The notes: a model not told the origin generated them from the sequence alone. A stretch of DNA of 64,000 nt from Fluctibacter corallii (GCF_025751585.1 NZ_JAOWKX010000001.1:707284-771283); one strand, 5' to 3'. Positions 17,984 through 27,678 are shown, numbered from the stretch's first letter. Program-made: numbers and translations.

Positions 17984-19069
17984 CTATATCTCGCTGTCAA
18001 CAACAATGGCGTTAACGGTGTCGCCATCGTTCACATAGCCATGGCCAAACGTGATAATTTGTGCACGTTCACCCAGACCGCTCAGCCATACGCCTTCGGC
18101 ATCACTTCTAACAATGTCGATGGGTACAAACTTCACTTTGCTCTCTTCAACGATTTTCACGCCAAGATTGCCATGTTTATCTAGCGCCATAGAGGCTGGT
18201 GTAATTTTTATTGCCCATGTTTTTTCAAGGGGAATACTCACACTCGTGCTCATTCCAGCACGCCACTTTCTCTCTGGGTTGGGTACCGCGATTTCAATTG
18301 GAAAGGTATTGGTGCCCTCATTCGAAACACTAGAAATATAGCGAATTCGCCCTTCCATGCGCTGACCAGACAATAGCTCGCCCGATGCCTCTTGATTTAA
18401 TTGTAGTTGACTAACGTCATTCTCGGTAACGTTTGCGGTAATCACTAATGGGTCAAGGTCCACGAAAGTCACCATTAAATCCCCTTCGCGAAGTGAGTCT
18501 CCAACTTCAACATGCCGCATATTTAGCACGCCATCAAAGGGAGCTCGGACGCGGGTGTTGTTTAAATCGATGTCTAGTTGTTCTATGGCTGCAACAGCAG
18601 AATCTAACGCAGCTTGGGCCTGCGCTTTTGCTACTTTTGACTGATACCCTTTTTCTATCAAAGACATCGCCGCTTTAAGTTCAATCTCTCGCTGATTTTT
18701 TAACGATTTTGCTGCATCTAGTTGGCGCTGCAGGTCCTTTTCTTCAATCACTAGCAAAATCTCACCGGCTTTGACGAACTGTCCTTCCTTTACAAGCACG
18801 TCAATGACTTTGCCTGTCACTTCGGCTTTGAGTGATGCTGTGCGGTCGGGCTCAGTTCGTCCATACAAACTGATTTCACGACTCACTTCATCAGCGCTTA
18901 GGATGCGCGTACGTACCTCTGCCAGCGTCTGCTGTTTAGCTTTGCTTTGTGTTTGCTCGGCTGCTTTTTGTTGCCCTACACCAGAAAATAGCCATAGGCA
19001 CAACAGCAAAAATATTAAGAGAGCAATCCACGCAGGTTGCCTGCGCATACGAGTAATAAGACGTGTCAT
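17984..19069 (-). CDS. RND efflux periplasmic adaptor (membrane fusion protein)
   Basis: The protein starts with basic residues and one membrane helix (AWIALLIFLLLCLWLFSGVG), then a biotinyl-lipoyl-like half motif (SLKAEVTGKVIDVLVKEG), an alpha-hairpin of modest length, the second lipoyl half (NNTRVRAPFDGVLN) and a beta-barrel. This is the HlyD/AcrA plan. I chose the ATG at 19069 (361 residues); an upstream ATG at 19180 would place 37 odd residues before the anchor. It is the first gene of an operon with the RND pump, and no regulator gene is adjacent. Confidence 0.9.
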   Translation of the reverse strand: MTRLITRMRRQPAWIALLIFLLLCLWLFSGVGQQKAAEQTQSKAKQQTLAEVRTRILSADEVSREISLYGRTEPDRTASLKAEVTGKVIDVLVKEGQFVKAGEILLVIEEKDLQRQLDAAKSLKNQREIELKAAMSLIEKGYQSKVAKAQAQAALDSAVAAIEQLDIDLNNTRVRAPFDGVLNMRHVEVGDSLREGDLMVTFVDLDPLVITANVTENDVSQLQLNQEASGELLSGQRMEGRIRYISSVSNEGTNTFPIEIAVPNPERKWRAGMSTSVSIPLEKTWAIKITPASMALDKHGNLGVKIVEESKVKFVPIDIVRSDAEGVWLSGLGERAQIITFGHGYVNDGDTVNAIVVDSEI

Positions 19070-19271
19070 GAATATCGTTCCAGAAAAAGTAGAGGTAACG
19101 TTATCTACTTTAGCGCGAAGCGTGGGGTTTAGACACTGAGAATATGTAACAGAATGTCGAGAAATGCGGTGAAATGACACATTTAGACATATTAACTAGG
19201 AGAATGACGGCACAAGGAGTAAATATGATAGCTACTCAATGGTTGAATAGCTATCAATTTGATTTGGCGTA

Positions 19272-19616
19272 TTAGATACTGAAAGAAGAACCACACCCGC
19301 AGGTCGTTGACGCGTTCGGGTTATTCACTAAAAATCGAGAGCCCTCCAAACCTTCAATGTAATCAACTTCGCCACCTACAAGGTATTGCAGGCTCATTGG
19401 GTCGATGACCAAAGTGACTTCGTTTTTTTCAATAGTGGTATCACCGTCATTCACTTTTTCATCGAATGTAAAACCATACTGGAAACCAGAGCAACCACCG
19501 CCGGTGACATAAACTCTAAGCTTCAAATCCGGGTTCTCTTCTTCGCTAATGAGCGCCTTCACTTTTAACGCTGCTGCGTCAGAGAACTCAATAGGTAAAG
19601 CCGTTTCTACCGACAT
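19272..19616 (-). CDS. erpA: A-type iron-sulfur carrier ErpA
   Basis: ErpA delivers Fe-S clusters to apo-proteins, including enzymes of isoprenoid synthesis and respiration. The 114-residue protein has the three conserved ligand cysteines at the positions known from Escherichia coli: C42 in GGGCSGF and C106, C108 in TTCGCGSSF. Length and ends match the ErpA subgroup rather than IscA or SufA. It is a single gene with a sigma70-like promoter about 45 bp upstream. Confidence 0.96.
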   Translation of the reverse strand: MSVETALPIEFSDAAALKVKALISEEENPDLKLRVYVTGGGCSGFQYGFTFDEKVNDGDTTIEKNEVTLVIDPMSLQYLVGGEVDYIEGLEGSRFLVNNPNASTTCGCGSSFSI

Positions 19617-19656
19617 AAAAGACCTCTTCGTTGAGATTCCTAAACTAATAAGCCTA

Positions 19657-19685
19657 ATTATCTAATACCCGACCATTCTTATCAA
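19657..19685 (-). promoter_or_regulatory. Probable sigma70 promoter of erpA
   Basis: Read on the minus strand, TTGATA (19685-19680) and GATAAT (19662-19657) are 17 bp apart, close to the consensus -35/-10. The start codon is about 41 bp further on. Control by an Fe-S regulator such as IscR is known in relatives, but I did not identify a site. Confidence 0.55.
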
Positions 19686-19805
19686 CTATTGTTCGGTAAT
19701 AAACCCTATCAAAACAATTTAAGCAGATTTAGGCCCATTAAGAAACGACTGTAGGCTACGTTCGCTGTCATTAGGTTTCTCTTCTCAAAAGACCCCACTC
19801 TTAAC

Positions 19806-20852
19806 CTAGAGCAGACCACGTTGATTAATTTTATGTTTGATGTCTAACTCACTTAACGTTTCGCCAGCTTTTTGAATTACATTCAGTGTCGCTTTACGCT
19901 TTTCTTCTTCCACGGCCCGTTTTTGTGCTTCTTCTAACATACGTTCTTTTTGAAGTTGAAGCGCCTGAAGTTTAACTTGCTTTTGCTCAGGCGTGAGTGA
20001 GTCGTCGTTTTCAACTTCTTTCATTTTGTCATCAAGTTCCTCCAGCTTTTTACGGTCGATACCTAAACGTGCATCAATTAAAAGCTGATTAATATTGTCG
20101 ATGAGGGAGGAAGAATGCGTCTGATTTTCAGCGGTTTCGTTTTCAGATTTATCCGTTTGTTTTTGGTAAGCCGGATTGTCCACGTAGGTGACAGGTGCGT
20201 GAGGAGATACTGTCACTCCGCTCGTCCAGTGGCTTTGCAACTCTGATTCAAACGCCTTATACACGTTTTGCATCTGGCGATTGTAGTCAGTCATGCCCTC
20301 CATGTTGACCCTAAACTCCCAATTGCTCCATGCATTCTCCATTAGCGCCTGAATACCTGCCTGACTCCATTGTCGCTCTGGTGGCAAAGGCGGCTTAGTG
20401 GGCAGACCGTCAATATTGACACCATATATTTGAAAGTGCATCGACAATTCCATTGTCGCTTTATCAAACATACTCAGACCTTCAGTGGCCTTTTCCCATG
20501 CATCTTTTACATATTGTGGTGAATTAACAGGAGGGAAATGTATCGTTCGCGCTATACCCACTTCAACAATGCCATCATTGTTTGGATCAACTAACCCCGT
20601 ACCGTCAGGTTGACTGAGTAGATTTTGCGCACCCTCTGCTGACAAACCTGACACGTTAATTTTATCAACCAAACCATGGGCTTTCTGAACAAGCGCAAGC
20701 TCTTCTGGTGACAGATTTTCTAAAAACTGTTTCGCGGATCCAGTGCGCGTTTGGGCGCGTGACAGCAAATCACCAAATTCAGAGGCGTTCTCTTGATTAA
20801 AGTTTCTGTTATACAGTTTTTGAACAGAAAGCGCACTTAAACCACTGATCAT
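19806..20852 (-). CDS. Uncharacterised protein with a Ca-loop-like motif and C-terminal coiled coil
   Basis: I do not recognise a family. The 348-residue protein has no signal peptide or membrane helix. Residues near 85-95 read DPNNDGIVEVG, which resembles an EF-hand or dockerin-type calcium loop (D-x-N-x-D-G). A central part is rich in aromatics and prolines. The last 110 residues are charged, helical and coiled-coil-like (KKLEELDDKMKEVENDD, then LQLQKERMLEEAQKRAVEE). The opening MISGLSALSVQKLYNRN is distinctive. Its position between erpA and a membrane coiled-coil gene does not reveal a role. Confidence 0.7.
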   Translation of the reverse strand: MISGLSALSVQKLYNRNFNQENASEFGDLLSRAQTRTGSAKQFLENLSPEELALVQKAHGLVDKINVSGLSAEGAQNLLSQPDGTGLVDPNNDGIVEVGIARTIHFPPVNSPQYVKDAWEKATEGLSMFDKATMELSMHFQIYGVNIDGLPTKPPLPPERQWSQAGIQALMENAWSNWEFRVNMEGMTDYNRQMQNVYKAFESELQSHWTSGVTVSPHAPVTYVDNPAYQKQTDKSENETAENQTHSSSLIDNINQLLIDARLGIDRKKLEELDDKMKEVENDDSLTPEQKQVKLQALQLQKERMLEEAQKRAVEEEKRKATLNVIQKAGETLSELDIKHKINQRGLL

Positions 20853-21082
20853 AATCGTTTCCTTGTCGGCTTAAATAGTCAAACTGCGACGGATAAAAAA
20901 TCGGCATTACATTGCCAGTAGAGGCAAGCTTTCTCCAATTTGACGCGTGCTAAATAAGGAACTGTGTTGCAGTTCTTACTACTTTTTACTCACTGCGTTG
21001 TGAATAAATATTATTAATACAAAAAGTACGCCAACACTTAGCGCATGGTGTAGCAAGAATGTAGGTATACGTGAGGTGCGCA

Positions 21083-21105
21083 AGGGTTCTCGCCAGAAGA
21101 ACCCT
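21083..21105 (-). terminator. Possible hairpin terminator at the end of the 21.1 kb gene
   Basis: AGGGTTCT (21083-21090) pairs with AGAACCCT (21098-21105) around a 7-nt loop and overlaps the stop codon of the leftward gene. No T-run follows on the minus strand, so it may be only a 3'-end stabilising hairpin. Confidence 0.35.
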
Positions 21106-21838
21106 ATAGCGTAGTATCATCTATTGAAATAGGACGCCAATCGAAGGTCTTTTCAAGCTGGCCTTGTTTCTTCTTGTATTGATAGACGTCTGCTTTTATG
21201 CTGACTTTTTCTGGCACAAAACCTTCTGGCAATCGCAGTTGGCCTTCAATGACCTGAAAATATTTAAAGCTAAACGCTAGGGCCTTTGCTTCGGAGGCCA
21301 ATAATGCAGTTTGGTTGTAACGTTTCGGTTGCCCATCCTGACTCCCACTAATTGAGAACGTTACCGACCCTTTAACCGCGCGCTTTATTTTGCTTTGTTG
21401 TAGTAACACCAAATCAAACCGATAGAAACCATCACTTACGCTCGGTTCTACATCGAAGGCATCGATCACAAACCCTTGTTCGCGCAATTCAGGCGCCATA
21501 ACTTTTTGATAAAACGTGAGTTGTTCTTTTAGTGCCGCTTCTCGTTCTAATCCCTCGGAAATAGTTCGCTGAGCCTTTTCCGCTGCTAATTTCTGTACTT
21601 CTAATTCAACGCCGACAATATTAAGATTTTTAGTTAGGCTATCATTTTCTTGTTTCAGATTAGTCACACTTTGTTGAAGCGTTGCACTTTGCGCTTGCTG
21701 CGCTGCTTGCATAGAAAACCCAAATTGATAGCCCACATATCCTGCCGCCACAATTAACAGCAAAACAATGCTATAAAATTTAAATGCTCCGTGATGTGCC
21801 TTGAGTGCTTCCGGAGACCAATTTGAAAATAAACTCAC
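21104..21838 (-). CDS. Single-pass membrane protein with coiled coil (DUF6776-like)
   Basis: The 244-residue protein has one N-terminal membrane helix (about residues 20-40, FYSIVLLLIVAAGYVGYQFG). A coiled coil follows (about 48-110, VTNLKQENDSLTKNLN and onward), then a periplasmic beta-rich domain with VSFSIS-like repeats. The layout resembles DUF6776 proteins, which in other gammaproteobacteria lie near erpA; that comparison is from memory and only moderately sure. Function unknown, with an envelope role inferred. The start is the first ATG of the frame. Confidence 0.65.
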   Translation of the reverse strand: MSLFSNWSPEALKAHHGAFKFYSIVLLLIVAAGYVGYQFGFSMQAAQQAQSATLQQSVTNLKQENDSLTKNLNIVGVELEVQKLAAEKAQRTISEGLEREAALKEQLTFYQKVMAPELREQGFVIDAFDVEPSVSDGFYRFDLVLLQQSKIKRAVKGSVTFSISGSQDGQPKRYNQTALLASEAKALAFSFKYFQVIEGQLRLPEGFVPEKVSIKADVYQYKKKQGQLEKTFDWRPISIDDTTL

Positions 21839-21955
21839 CGCGCTTACGGCTCCCGATTGATTAAATTAACGACGACTTTGAAAGATGAAATATCGCTCAG
21901 TTACAAGCACTTGTGCTACTATACCGATCATTCTTTCGAATTGCTGCACTGAATC

Positions 21956-23629
21956 ATGTTAAAGGCTCTGAGGTACGAACTTGCCCACCCTCGCACATCT
22001 TACCAATTATGCTTGCTTGGCATCGTTGGCGGCTTATGTGCTGGGCTGCTAATTATCTTATTCAGGCTATGCGTAGAATGGATTCAACTTTGGGTTTTAG
22101 AGTCCCCTTATGGCTTTGATTCTTTACCCGCTTTAGAGCGCCTATTGCTCCCCATCATTGCCGCCTTACTGATTATCGCATTCGCTTTTTTGACTGGCTT
22201 CAAACATTACCGAATGGGCATTCCTTTTGTGATCCATCGCGTTAAACGCAATTATGGTCATATTCCATTTAGAACAACATTAAACCAGTTCTTTGGTGGA
22301 ATGATAGCGTTATCTGGCGGCTTTGTCGTGGGTCGTGAAGGCCCATCTGTGCATTTGGGCGCAGCTGGCAGTAGTTTTTTAGGGCAATGGTTAAAGCTGC
22401 CCTATAACAGCATTCGAATACTCGCGGGATGTGGCATCGCGGCGGGCATTTCAGCCTCGTTCAATACACCGTTCGCGGCTGTCATATTTGTAATGGAAGT
22501 CGTACTCAGAGAATACCGTATTCACGTTTTTATTCCAGTTATGCTCAGCGCCGCAATCGGAAGTGTGTTAACGCGAGCGGTCTTTGGAGAAGTCACTGAA
22601 CTGGCTTTTCTACGCTTTGAAAACTTTAGTCAATGGTATTATCCCTACCTTATTGTGTTAGGTGTAATTCTCGGCGCATTTGCACATCTGTTTAATCAAC
22701 AATTGATGAATATTATCCGCTTCTTTAGGCCCTTAAAAATGCGCTGGCGCTTACTCATTGCAGGCATTATGACAGGCATAATAGGGTGGGCCCTGCCCGA
22801 AGCCATGGGCGCGCATTTAGGATCTGTACACGCCATTATTTCGAGTGACAGCATGCCATTATTATTGTCAGTGCTCATTGCTAAGCTGGTACTCGCGCTA
22901 TTAGCCATTGGCTTGGGTATTCCTGGCGGCGTTATGGGACCCGTCTTTGTGTTAGGCATGCTCACAGGTGCAATTTTGGCCCTGCCGCTGAGTATGCTTA
23001 TTGATGATGGCAATGGCTACAGCAATAGCTTTGCATTATTAGGCATTGCAGGCTTGCTGACGTCTGTGTTGCACGCACCACTCGCGGCGCTATCTGCCGT
23101 CATGGAATTATCGGGTAGCCCGCAGGTTATCTTACCCGCGATGCTAGTAATTGTTCCTGCTTATGTAACCTCCACTCAGTTTTTAGGCAACCGTTCTATT
23201 TTTATTCGCCAGTTGGACTATCAAAAGCTAGCCTATCGTTCAACGTCGATTCAAGAAGCGCTCCAAAAAACTGGCGTACTCGCGGCAATGAATACTGATT
23301 TCAAACTGTTTTATGATGCTCCACAACAAGCACTGAAGCAATTTCTCGAAACATCACCGACACAACCGGTTGTACAGTGTAGTCATTTTGAAATTGGCAT
23401 CGAATACGCACTCATTCAGTACAATGTTAGCTTGGACCATGATGGCGCTGTGCTGAATCAATTTGATATGGAAGGAGTGCCTGCCCAAAGCACACTTGCC
23501 GAAGTGTATGACATTCTTCAAGCAAGCAGAGATGGCGCAGTATACGTATACGAAGACACGCCTGACTCTATCGTGGGTGTGATCACCTGGAACAATTTAA
23601 GAAGTTATTTACACAAAGAACAATATTAG
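21956..23629 (+). CDS. CLC-family chloride channel or transporter with degenerate C-terminal CBS region
   Basis: The protein has the CLC core (about residues 25-420) with GREGPSVHLGA carrying the gating glutamate, and GIPGGVMGPVFVLG. Two departures from the exchanger CLC-ec1 stand out. Its GSGIP serine motif reads RMGIP here. The internal proton glutamate position (FIIEE in CLC-ec1) reads FVMEV, i.e. Val, as in channel-type members. The last 130 residues resemble a weak CBS pair. It should carry anions across the inner membrane, but whether as channel or exchanger is open. The ATG at 21956 gives 557 residues. Confidence 0.88.
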   Translation: MLKALRYELAHPRTSYQLCLLGIVGGLCAGLLIILFRLCVEWIQLWVLESPYGFDSLPALERLLLPIIAALLIIAFAFLTGFKHYRMGIPFVIHRVKRNYGHIPFRTTLNQFFGGMIALSGGFVVGREGPSVHLGAAGSSFLGQWLKLPYNSIRILAGCGIAAGISASFNTPFAAVIFVMEVVLREYRIHVFIPVMLSAAIGSVLTRAVFGEVTELAFLRFENFSQWYYPYLIVLGVILGAFAHLFNQQLMNIIRFFRPLKMRWRLLIAGIMTGIIGWALPEAMGAHLGSVHAIISSDSMPLLLSVLIAKLVLALLAIGLGIPGGVMGPVFVLGMLTGAILALPLSMLIDDGNGYSNSFALLGIAGLLTSVLHAPLAALSAVMELSGSPQVILPAMLVIVPAYVTSTQFLGNRSIFIRQLDYQKLAYRSTSIQEALQKTGVLAAMNTDFKLFYDAPQQALKQFLETSPTQPVVQCSHFEIGIEYALIQYNVSLDHDGAVLNQFDMEGVPAQSTLAEVYDILQASRDGAVYVYEDTPDSIVGVITWNNLRSYLHKEQY

Positions 23630-23638
23630 AGAGCAGTG

Positions 23639-24067
23639 ATGACAATACTCTGGATAAAAACCCTACACATCTTTTTCATGGTTGCTTGGATGGCTGGAAT
23701 CTTCTATTTGCCGAGGTTGTTTGTCTATCACGCACAAACCGATAATCAAGCGGTGAAAGATCAGTTTAAAGTTATGGAAAGGCGTTTATGGATGTTTGTT
23801 ACGCCCTTTGCAGTTCTTACCTTGATCTTTGGTCTCGTTCTTATTCATATGTACGGAATTGACTGGTTCAAGCAATCTCACTGGCTCCACGCCAAATTGG
23901 TGTTAGTGGCGGTAATATATGCCTACCACTTTTACCTACTGAAAATTTTACGGGCATTTGCACGTGATGAAGCGCCTAGATCGGTCAGATTTTATAAGCT
24001 TTTGAACGAATCTCCTGTATTCCTATTACTCGGAATTGTCGCGCTCGCAGTGACCAAATCTTTTTAA
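23639..24067 (+). CDS. hemJ: Protoporphyrinogen IX oxidase, HemJ type
   Basis: HemJ is a small membrane haem-biosynthesis enzyme that oxidises protoporphyrinogen IX. The 142-residue protein has four membrane helices and the family signatures: KTLHIFFMVAWMAGIFYLPRLFVYH with the conserved His and Arg, and WLHAKLVLV with another His and Lys. The ATG at 23639 is preferred over the adjoining GTG at 23636. It starts 9 bp after the CLC gene, so the two are probably cotranscribed. A run of T follows the stop. Confidence 0.9.
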   Translation: MTILWIKTLHIFFMVAWMAGIFYLPRLFVYHAQTDNQAVKDQFKVMERRLWMFVTPFAVLTLIFGLVLIHMYGIDWFKQSHWLHAKLVLVAVIYAYHFYLLKILRAFARDEAPRSVRFYKLLNESPVFLLLGIVALAVTKSF

Positions 24068-24172
24068 CGGTCTTTTTTTTTACCTCAAAATGCTAAAAGT
24101 GGGTTGCTTTATCATCATTTATCACCCACTATTAGTGTATTGATTGCGTTTCAATCATGAGGATTTTTAGAC

Positions 24173-24355
24173 ATGGATGTAGAACACAAAACGCTCGATA
24201 TGCTTTTGAAGAAAACGGATATGGCCTTCAAAGAGCTGCTCAAAAACCCCGATTCGCCAGAGCTTAATCAGGCGTATGAAAGCGCTAAAAACGAGCTTAA
24301 TAGCCACTTGCAAGAAATGCGCACATCAATGAAGGGAAAATACAAAGACTACTGA
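24173..24355 (+). CDS. Small uncharacterised protein (60 residues)
   Basis: A short, charged, helical protein with no cysteine, signal peptide or membrane helix. It is taken as real because ATGAGGAT stands at good distance before the ATG, the frame stands alone in its own interval, and its composition (Lys/Glu/Leu heptads such as KKTDMAFKELLKN) looks like a folded helical hairpin. No family is recognised. Confidence 0.6.
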   Translation: MDVEHKTLDMLLKKTDMAFKELLKNPDSPELNQAYESAKNELNSHLQEMRTSMKGKYKDY

Positions 24356-24555
24356 TCTTTATTTATTTCTCTCCGTAACTCATATTTAAAGCACATTGCT
24401 AGCAGACACCCTTAATCTCTGTTTAACAAAGTGCTATCATTCCGCTTAATTTACCAGCAGGAATTTGTGATACTCGGTAATAACCTGCAGAATTGATCCG
24501 TCAACCTGCGCACTTGTTTCCGCTCGGACTAACTAACCACAGAGATTTACGATTC

Positions 24556-25110
24556 ATGTCAGACAAACTTCAGGCACACTATTCTGAAATTTTAGGTATT
24601 CTTGGAGAAGATGTTTCTCGCGACGGCCTTGTCGATACCCCTAAGCGTGCAGCCAAAGCAATGCAGTTTTTAACAGACGGTTATGAGAAATCACTTGATG
24701 ATGTTGTTAATGGCGCAATATTCGAAGCCGATACGGACGAAATGGTAATTATTCAAGACATCGAATTTTACTCTTTGTGTGAACACCATATATTGCCATT
24801 TATTGGCCGTTGCCATATCGCTTACATTCCAAGCAAGAAAGTATTAGGTCTATCAAAATTCGCACGTATCGTAGATATGTACGCACGTCGCCTGCAAATT
24901 CAAGAAGGGCTTACCAAGCAAATTGCCGATGCCGTTCAGAGTGTTACTGGTGCCCAAGGCGTTGGCGTTGTTATGGAAGGTAAGCACATGTGTATGATGA
25001 TGCGTGGTGTGCAAAAGCAAAACTCATCAATGGTGACGTCAGTCATGCTCGGCACCTTCCGCGAATCTCAAGCGACTCGCACAGAATTTTTGCGCTTGAT
25101 TGGCAAATAA
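24556..25110 (+). CDS. folE: GTP cyclohydrolase I
   Basis: FolE converts GTP to dihydroneopterin triphosphate, the first step of folate (and tetrahydropterin) synthesis, in the cytoplasm. The zinc ligands are visible in [10 protein letters not shown] and in the later [35 protein letters not shown] is the family core. I chose the ATG at 24556 (184 residues), where homologues of this shorter subgroup begin; an upstream TTG at 24493 would add 21 unlikely residues. It converges on ntrC. Confidence 0.95.
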   Translation: MSDKLQAHYSEILGILGEDVSRDGLVDTPKRAAKAMQFLTDGYEKSLDDVVNGAIFEADTDEMVIIQDIEFYSLCEHHILPFIGRCHIAYIPSKKVLGLSKFARIVDMYARRLQIQEGLTKQIADAVQSVTGAQGVGVVMEGKHMCMMMRGVQKQNSSMVTSVMLGTFRESQATRTEFLRLIGK

Positions 25111-25125
25111 AAAAGAGCACCGTTT

Positions 25126-25148
25126 GACGATGCGCTCAGCGCATCGTC
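25126..25148. terminator. Hairpin between convergent folE and ntrC
   Basis: GACGATGCGC (25126-25135) and GCGCATCGTC (25139-25148) form a perfect 10-bp stem with a 3-nt loop, 15 bp past the folE stop. No strong T-run follows directly on either strand; a T-run lies about 15 bp beyond on the minus strand. Probably the shared transcription end. Confidence 0.55.
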
Positions 25149-25174
25149 TCTATAATCAAAATAGCGAAGATGCT

Positions 25175-26587
25175 TTAAACATCAAAATCCAAATCTTTGA
25201 GCTTTCTGGTCAGCGTGTTTCTCCCCCAACCTAACCGTTTGGCTGCTTCTTGTTTATGTCCGTGTGTATGGTGTAGCGCGCGTTCAAGCATGATTTTTTC
25301 AAACTCATTCATCGCATCATTAAGTATATTGTTTCTGCCTGTGCTTAACTGTTTGTCCGTCCATGATGCTAAAAGCGCTCGCCAATCCAAACCGTTTGAT
25401 TCAGTATGCTGTGCTATGGGTTCCTGATTAATTTCAGGTGGTAAGTCGCTCACCAAAATTTCTTGCCCGCTAGCCATAACCGTCAGCCACCGGCATACAT
25501 TTTCAAGTTGACGTACATTCCCAGGCCACGCCAACGACGACATCACTTTTTTCGCATCAACACTCAATACTTTTGCTTCAACCCCGAGCTCTTTGGCAGC
25601 CTGTTGCAAAAAGTGCCCCGCTAAGAGCGGGATATCTTCTCGTCTTTCGCTTAACTTAGGTATATGAATGCGGATTACGTTCAAACGGTGAAACAAGTCT
25701 TCTCGAAATTTTCCATCAGCTACACGTTTTTCTAAGTTCTGATGAGTAGCAGCAATAATTCTGACATCTACGGATACAGGACTATGTCCTCCCACACGGT
25801 AAAACTGTCCATCTGCCAACACTCGCAATAAACGTGTTTGAACATCTAATGGCATATCGCCAATTTCATCTAAAAATAACGTTCCACCATCAGCTTGCTC
25901 AAATCGCCCTTGCCGCGACGTTTGTGCACCAGTAAATGCTCCCTTTTCATGTCCAAATAATTCAGATTCCACCAAATCTGCAGGAATCGCAGCCATATTC
26001 AACGCAATAAACGGTTTAGCAGCCCTCGGGCTATGACGATGAAGTGCCTGCGCAACAAGCTCTTTACCAGTGCCTGATTGCCCGTTAATTAAGACACTGA
26101 TACTTGAACGAGATAAGCGGCCTATTGCCCTGAACACTTCTTGCATTGCGGGCGCTTCGCCAATGATCTCTGTCGCTGCGATCACATCTGGCGCGCTTAG
26201 CTGTCGAGAGTTCTCGCGTGCATGTGCCAAAGCCCGCTGCACTAAACTCAGTGCTTCGTCTATATCAAACGGTTTCGGCAAATATTCAAAGGCGCCGCTT
26301 TGGTAGGCGTTCACCGCACTGTCTAGGTCAGAGTGTGCGGTCATGATGATAACCGGAATCTGTGGGAAATCTCTATGCACTTCTGCAAGCAACGCCATGC
26401 CATCCATCTGAGGCATCCGAATGTCGGAGATGATCACTTCAGGCGCCTGCCCCATTTGCAGCTGAAGTAACAGATCTTGCGGATTACTAAAACTAACACA
26501 TCCGATATTCGAAGCTTGCAAAGCTTTTTGTAACACCCAACGGATAGAACTATCATCGTCAACAATCCAAACGGGTTCGTTGCTCAT
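25175..26587 (-). CDS. ntrC: Nitrogen regulator NtrC (NR(I)), sigma54 activator
   Basis: NtrC is the response regulator that activates sigma54 promoters under nitrogen limitation. The 470 residues contain a receiver domain with the phospho-Asp in [13 protein letters not shown], the AAA+ domain with Walker A GQSGTGKE, the sigma54-contact motif EKGAFTGA and Walker [12 protein letters not shown], and a Fis-type helix-turn-helix at the C-terminus ([19 protein letters not shown]). It overlaps the ntrB stop by one base. NtrC boxes are present upstream of ntrB and glnA in this window. Confidence 0.97.
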   Translation of the reverse strand: MSNEPVWIVDDDSSIRWVLQKALQASNIGCVSFSNPQDLLLQLQMGQAPEVIISDIRMPQMDGMALLAEVHRDFPQIPVIIMTAHSDLDSAVNAYQSGAFEYLPKPFDIDEALSLVQRALAHARENSRQLSAPDVIAATEIIGEAPAMQEVFRAIGRLSRSSISVLINGQSGTGKELVAQALHRHSPRAAKPFIALNMAAIPADLVESELFGHEKGAFTGAQTSRQGRFEQADGGTLFLDEIGDMPLDVQTRLLRVLADGQFYRVGGHSPVSVDVRIIAATHQNLEKRVADGKFREDLFHRLNVIRIHIPKLSERREDIPLLAGHFLQQAAKELGVEAKVLSVDAKKVMSSLAWPGNVRQLENVCRWLTVMASGQEILVSDLPPEINQEPIAQHTESNGLDWRALLASWTDKQLSTGRNNILNDAMNEFEKIMLERALHHTHGHKQEAAKRLGWGRNTLTRKLKDLDFDV

Positions 26588-27660
26588 TAACCAGGCTCCT
26601 TTTTATCAATAGGAAGATAAAGACTGAATTCCGTATGGCCGGGCCAGCTATCTACCTCTATTTTTCCACGATGGTGATTGATTAACGTTTGAGCAATTGA
26701 CAAACCTAGCCCTGTTCCATCCCGTTTACTGGTTGTCATGGGATAGAACAATGTATCTTTTAAATTATCGGGAATGCCTGGGCCATCATCAATGACTTTA
26801 ACTTCACACACCAAGGGATATCGCTTTCCGTGAATCGTCATTTGCCTCTCAACCCTTGTCACTAAAGAAATACATCCTCCTTCAGTGGTATCTTTCAAGG
26901 CCTGCATGCTATTTCTGACTATATTCAGCAAAGCTTGCTGGATCATATTCTCATCCATCCATATCTCGGGGATACTCGGGTCATAATCGATGTGCAACGT
27001 GATTTTTTCACTGTCATCCAATACGATAAGCTTGCGAATTTTTTCCAGCGTACGATGAATATTATGCCATGCAAAATCTGGCGGTGAGTTAGGACCAAGC
27101 AAGCGGTCAACCAAATTTCGTAATCGGTCAGACTGCTCGATAATAAGGCTGGTGTATTCAGATACTTCAGACGACGCCATCGTGCGCTCTAACAACTGTG
27201 CCGCACCACGAATACCACCCAGCGGATTTTTGATCTCATGGGCTAATCCGCGAATGAGCTCTCGCGCAGCTTGTTGCTGTGCCCACTGGGAAGTTTCCTG
27301 TGAAATGCGTTTTTGCTGATCGATCTTCTTCATTTCAAGCAGCAACAATCGCTCTTCCGACTGCTCCAGCGCGGTCACCGTAACATCTACTAGCATAAAA
27401 CGTCCGTCATTAAAGGCAAACTGCGCTTCATTGTCAGAATAGCCTTCTGCATTAACAAACGTATCGCGAAGACGTTGGTAGTCTAAACATTCACGTGAAA
27501 ATAATTGTGGTAGACACAATTCCAATAATTGATTTCGGCTAATTTGCATCATCACTTGCGCAGCTAAATTAGCGAATCGGATAGACAAGTCCTTATCAAC
27601 CATCAAAATGGCCGTAGACAGGTTATCAAAGATGGTGTCTAAGTCTGTTTCAATATGCAT
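26587..27660 (-). CDS. ntrB: Nitrogen sensor kinase NtrB (NR(II))
   Basis: NtrB phosphorylates or dephosphorylates NtrC in response to PII. It has an N-terminal PAS domain (LSTAILMVDKDLSIRFANLA), the phosphorylated His in LAHEIKNPLGGIRG, and the ATPase boxes (MIQQALLNIVRNSMQA, DDGPGIPDN, GTGLGLSIAQTL). I start it at the ATG at 27660: the longer form from 27696 would begin inside a perfect NtrC box, which should be upstream DNA. ntrC follows directly. Confidence 0.95.
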   Translation of the reverse strand: MHIETDLDTIFDNLSTAILMVDKDLSIRFANLAAQVMMQISRNQLLELCLPQLFSRECLDYQRLRDTFVNAEGYSDNEAQFAFNDGRFMLVDVTVTALEQSEERLLLLEMKKIDQQKRISQETSQWAQQQAARELIRGLAHEIKNPLGGIRGAAQLLERTMASSEVSEYTSLIIEQSDRLRNLVDRLLGPNSPPDFAWHNIHRTLEKIRKLIVLDDSEKITLHIDYDPSIPEIWMDENMIQQALLNIVRNSMQALKDTTEGGCISLVTRVERQMTIHGKRYPLVCEVKVIDDGPGIPDNLKDTLFYPMTTSKRDGTGLGLSIAQTLINHHRGKIEVDSWPGHTEFSLYLPIDKKEPG

Positions 27661-27678
27661 AGGTAACGTTATATCACA

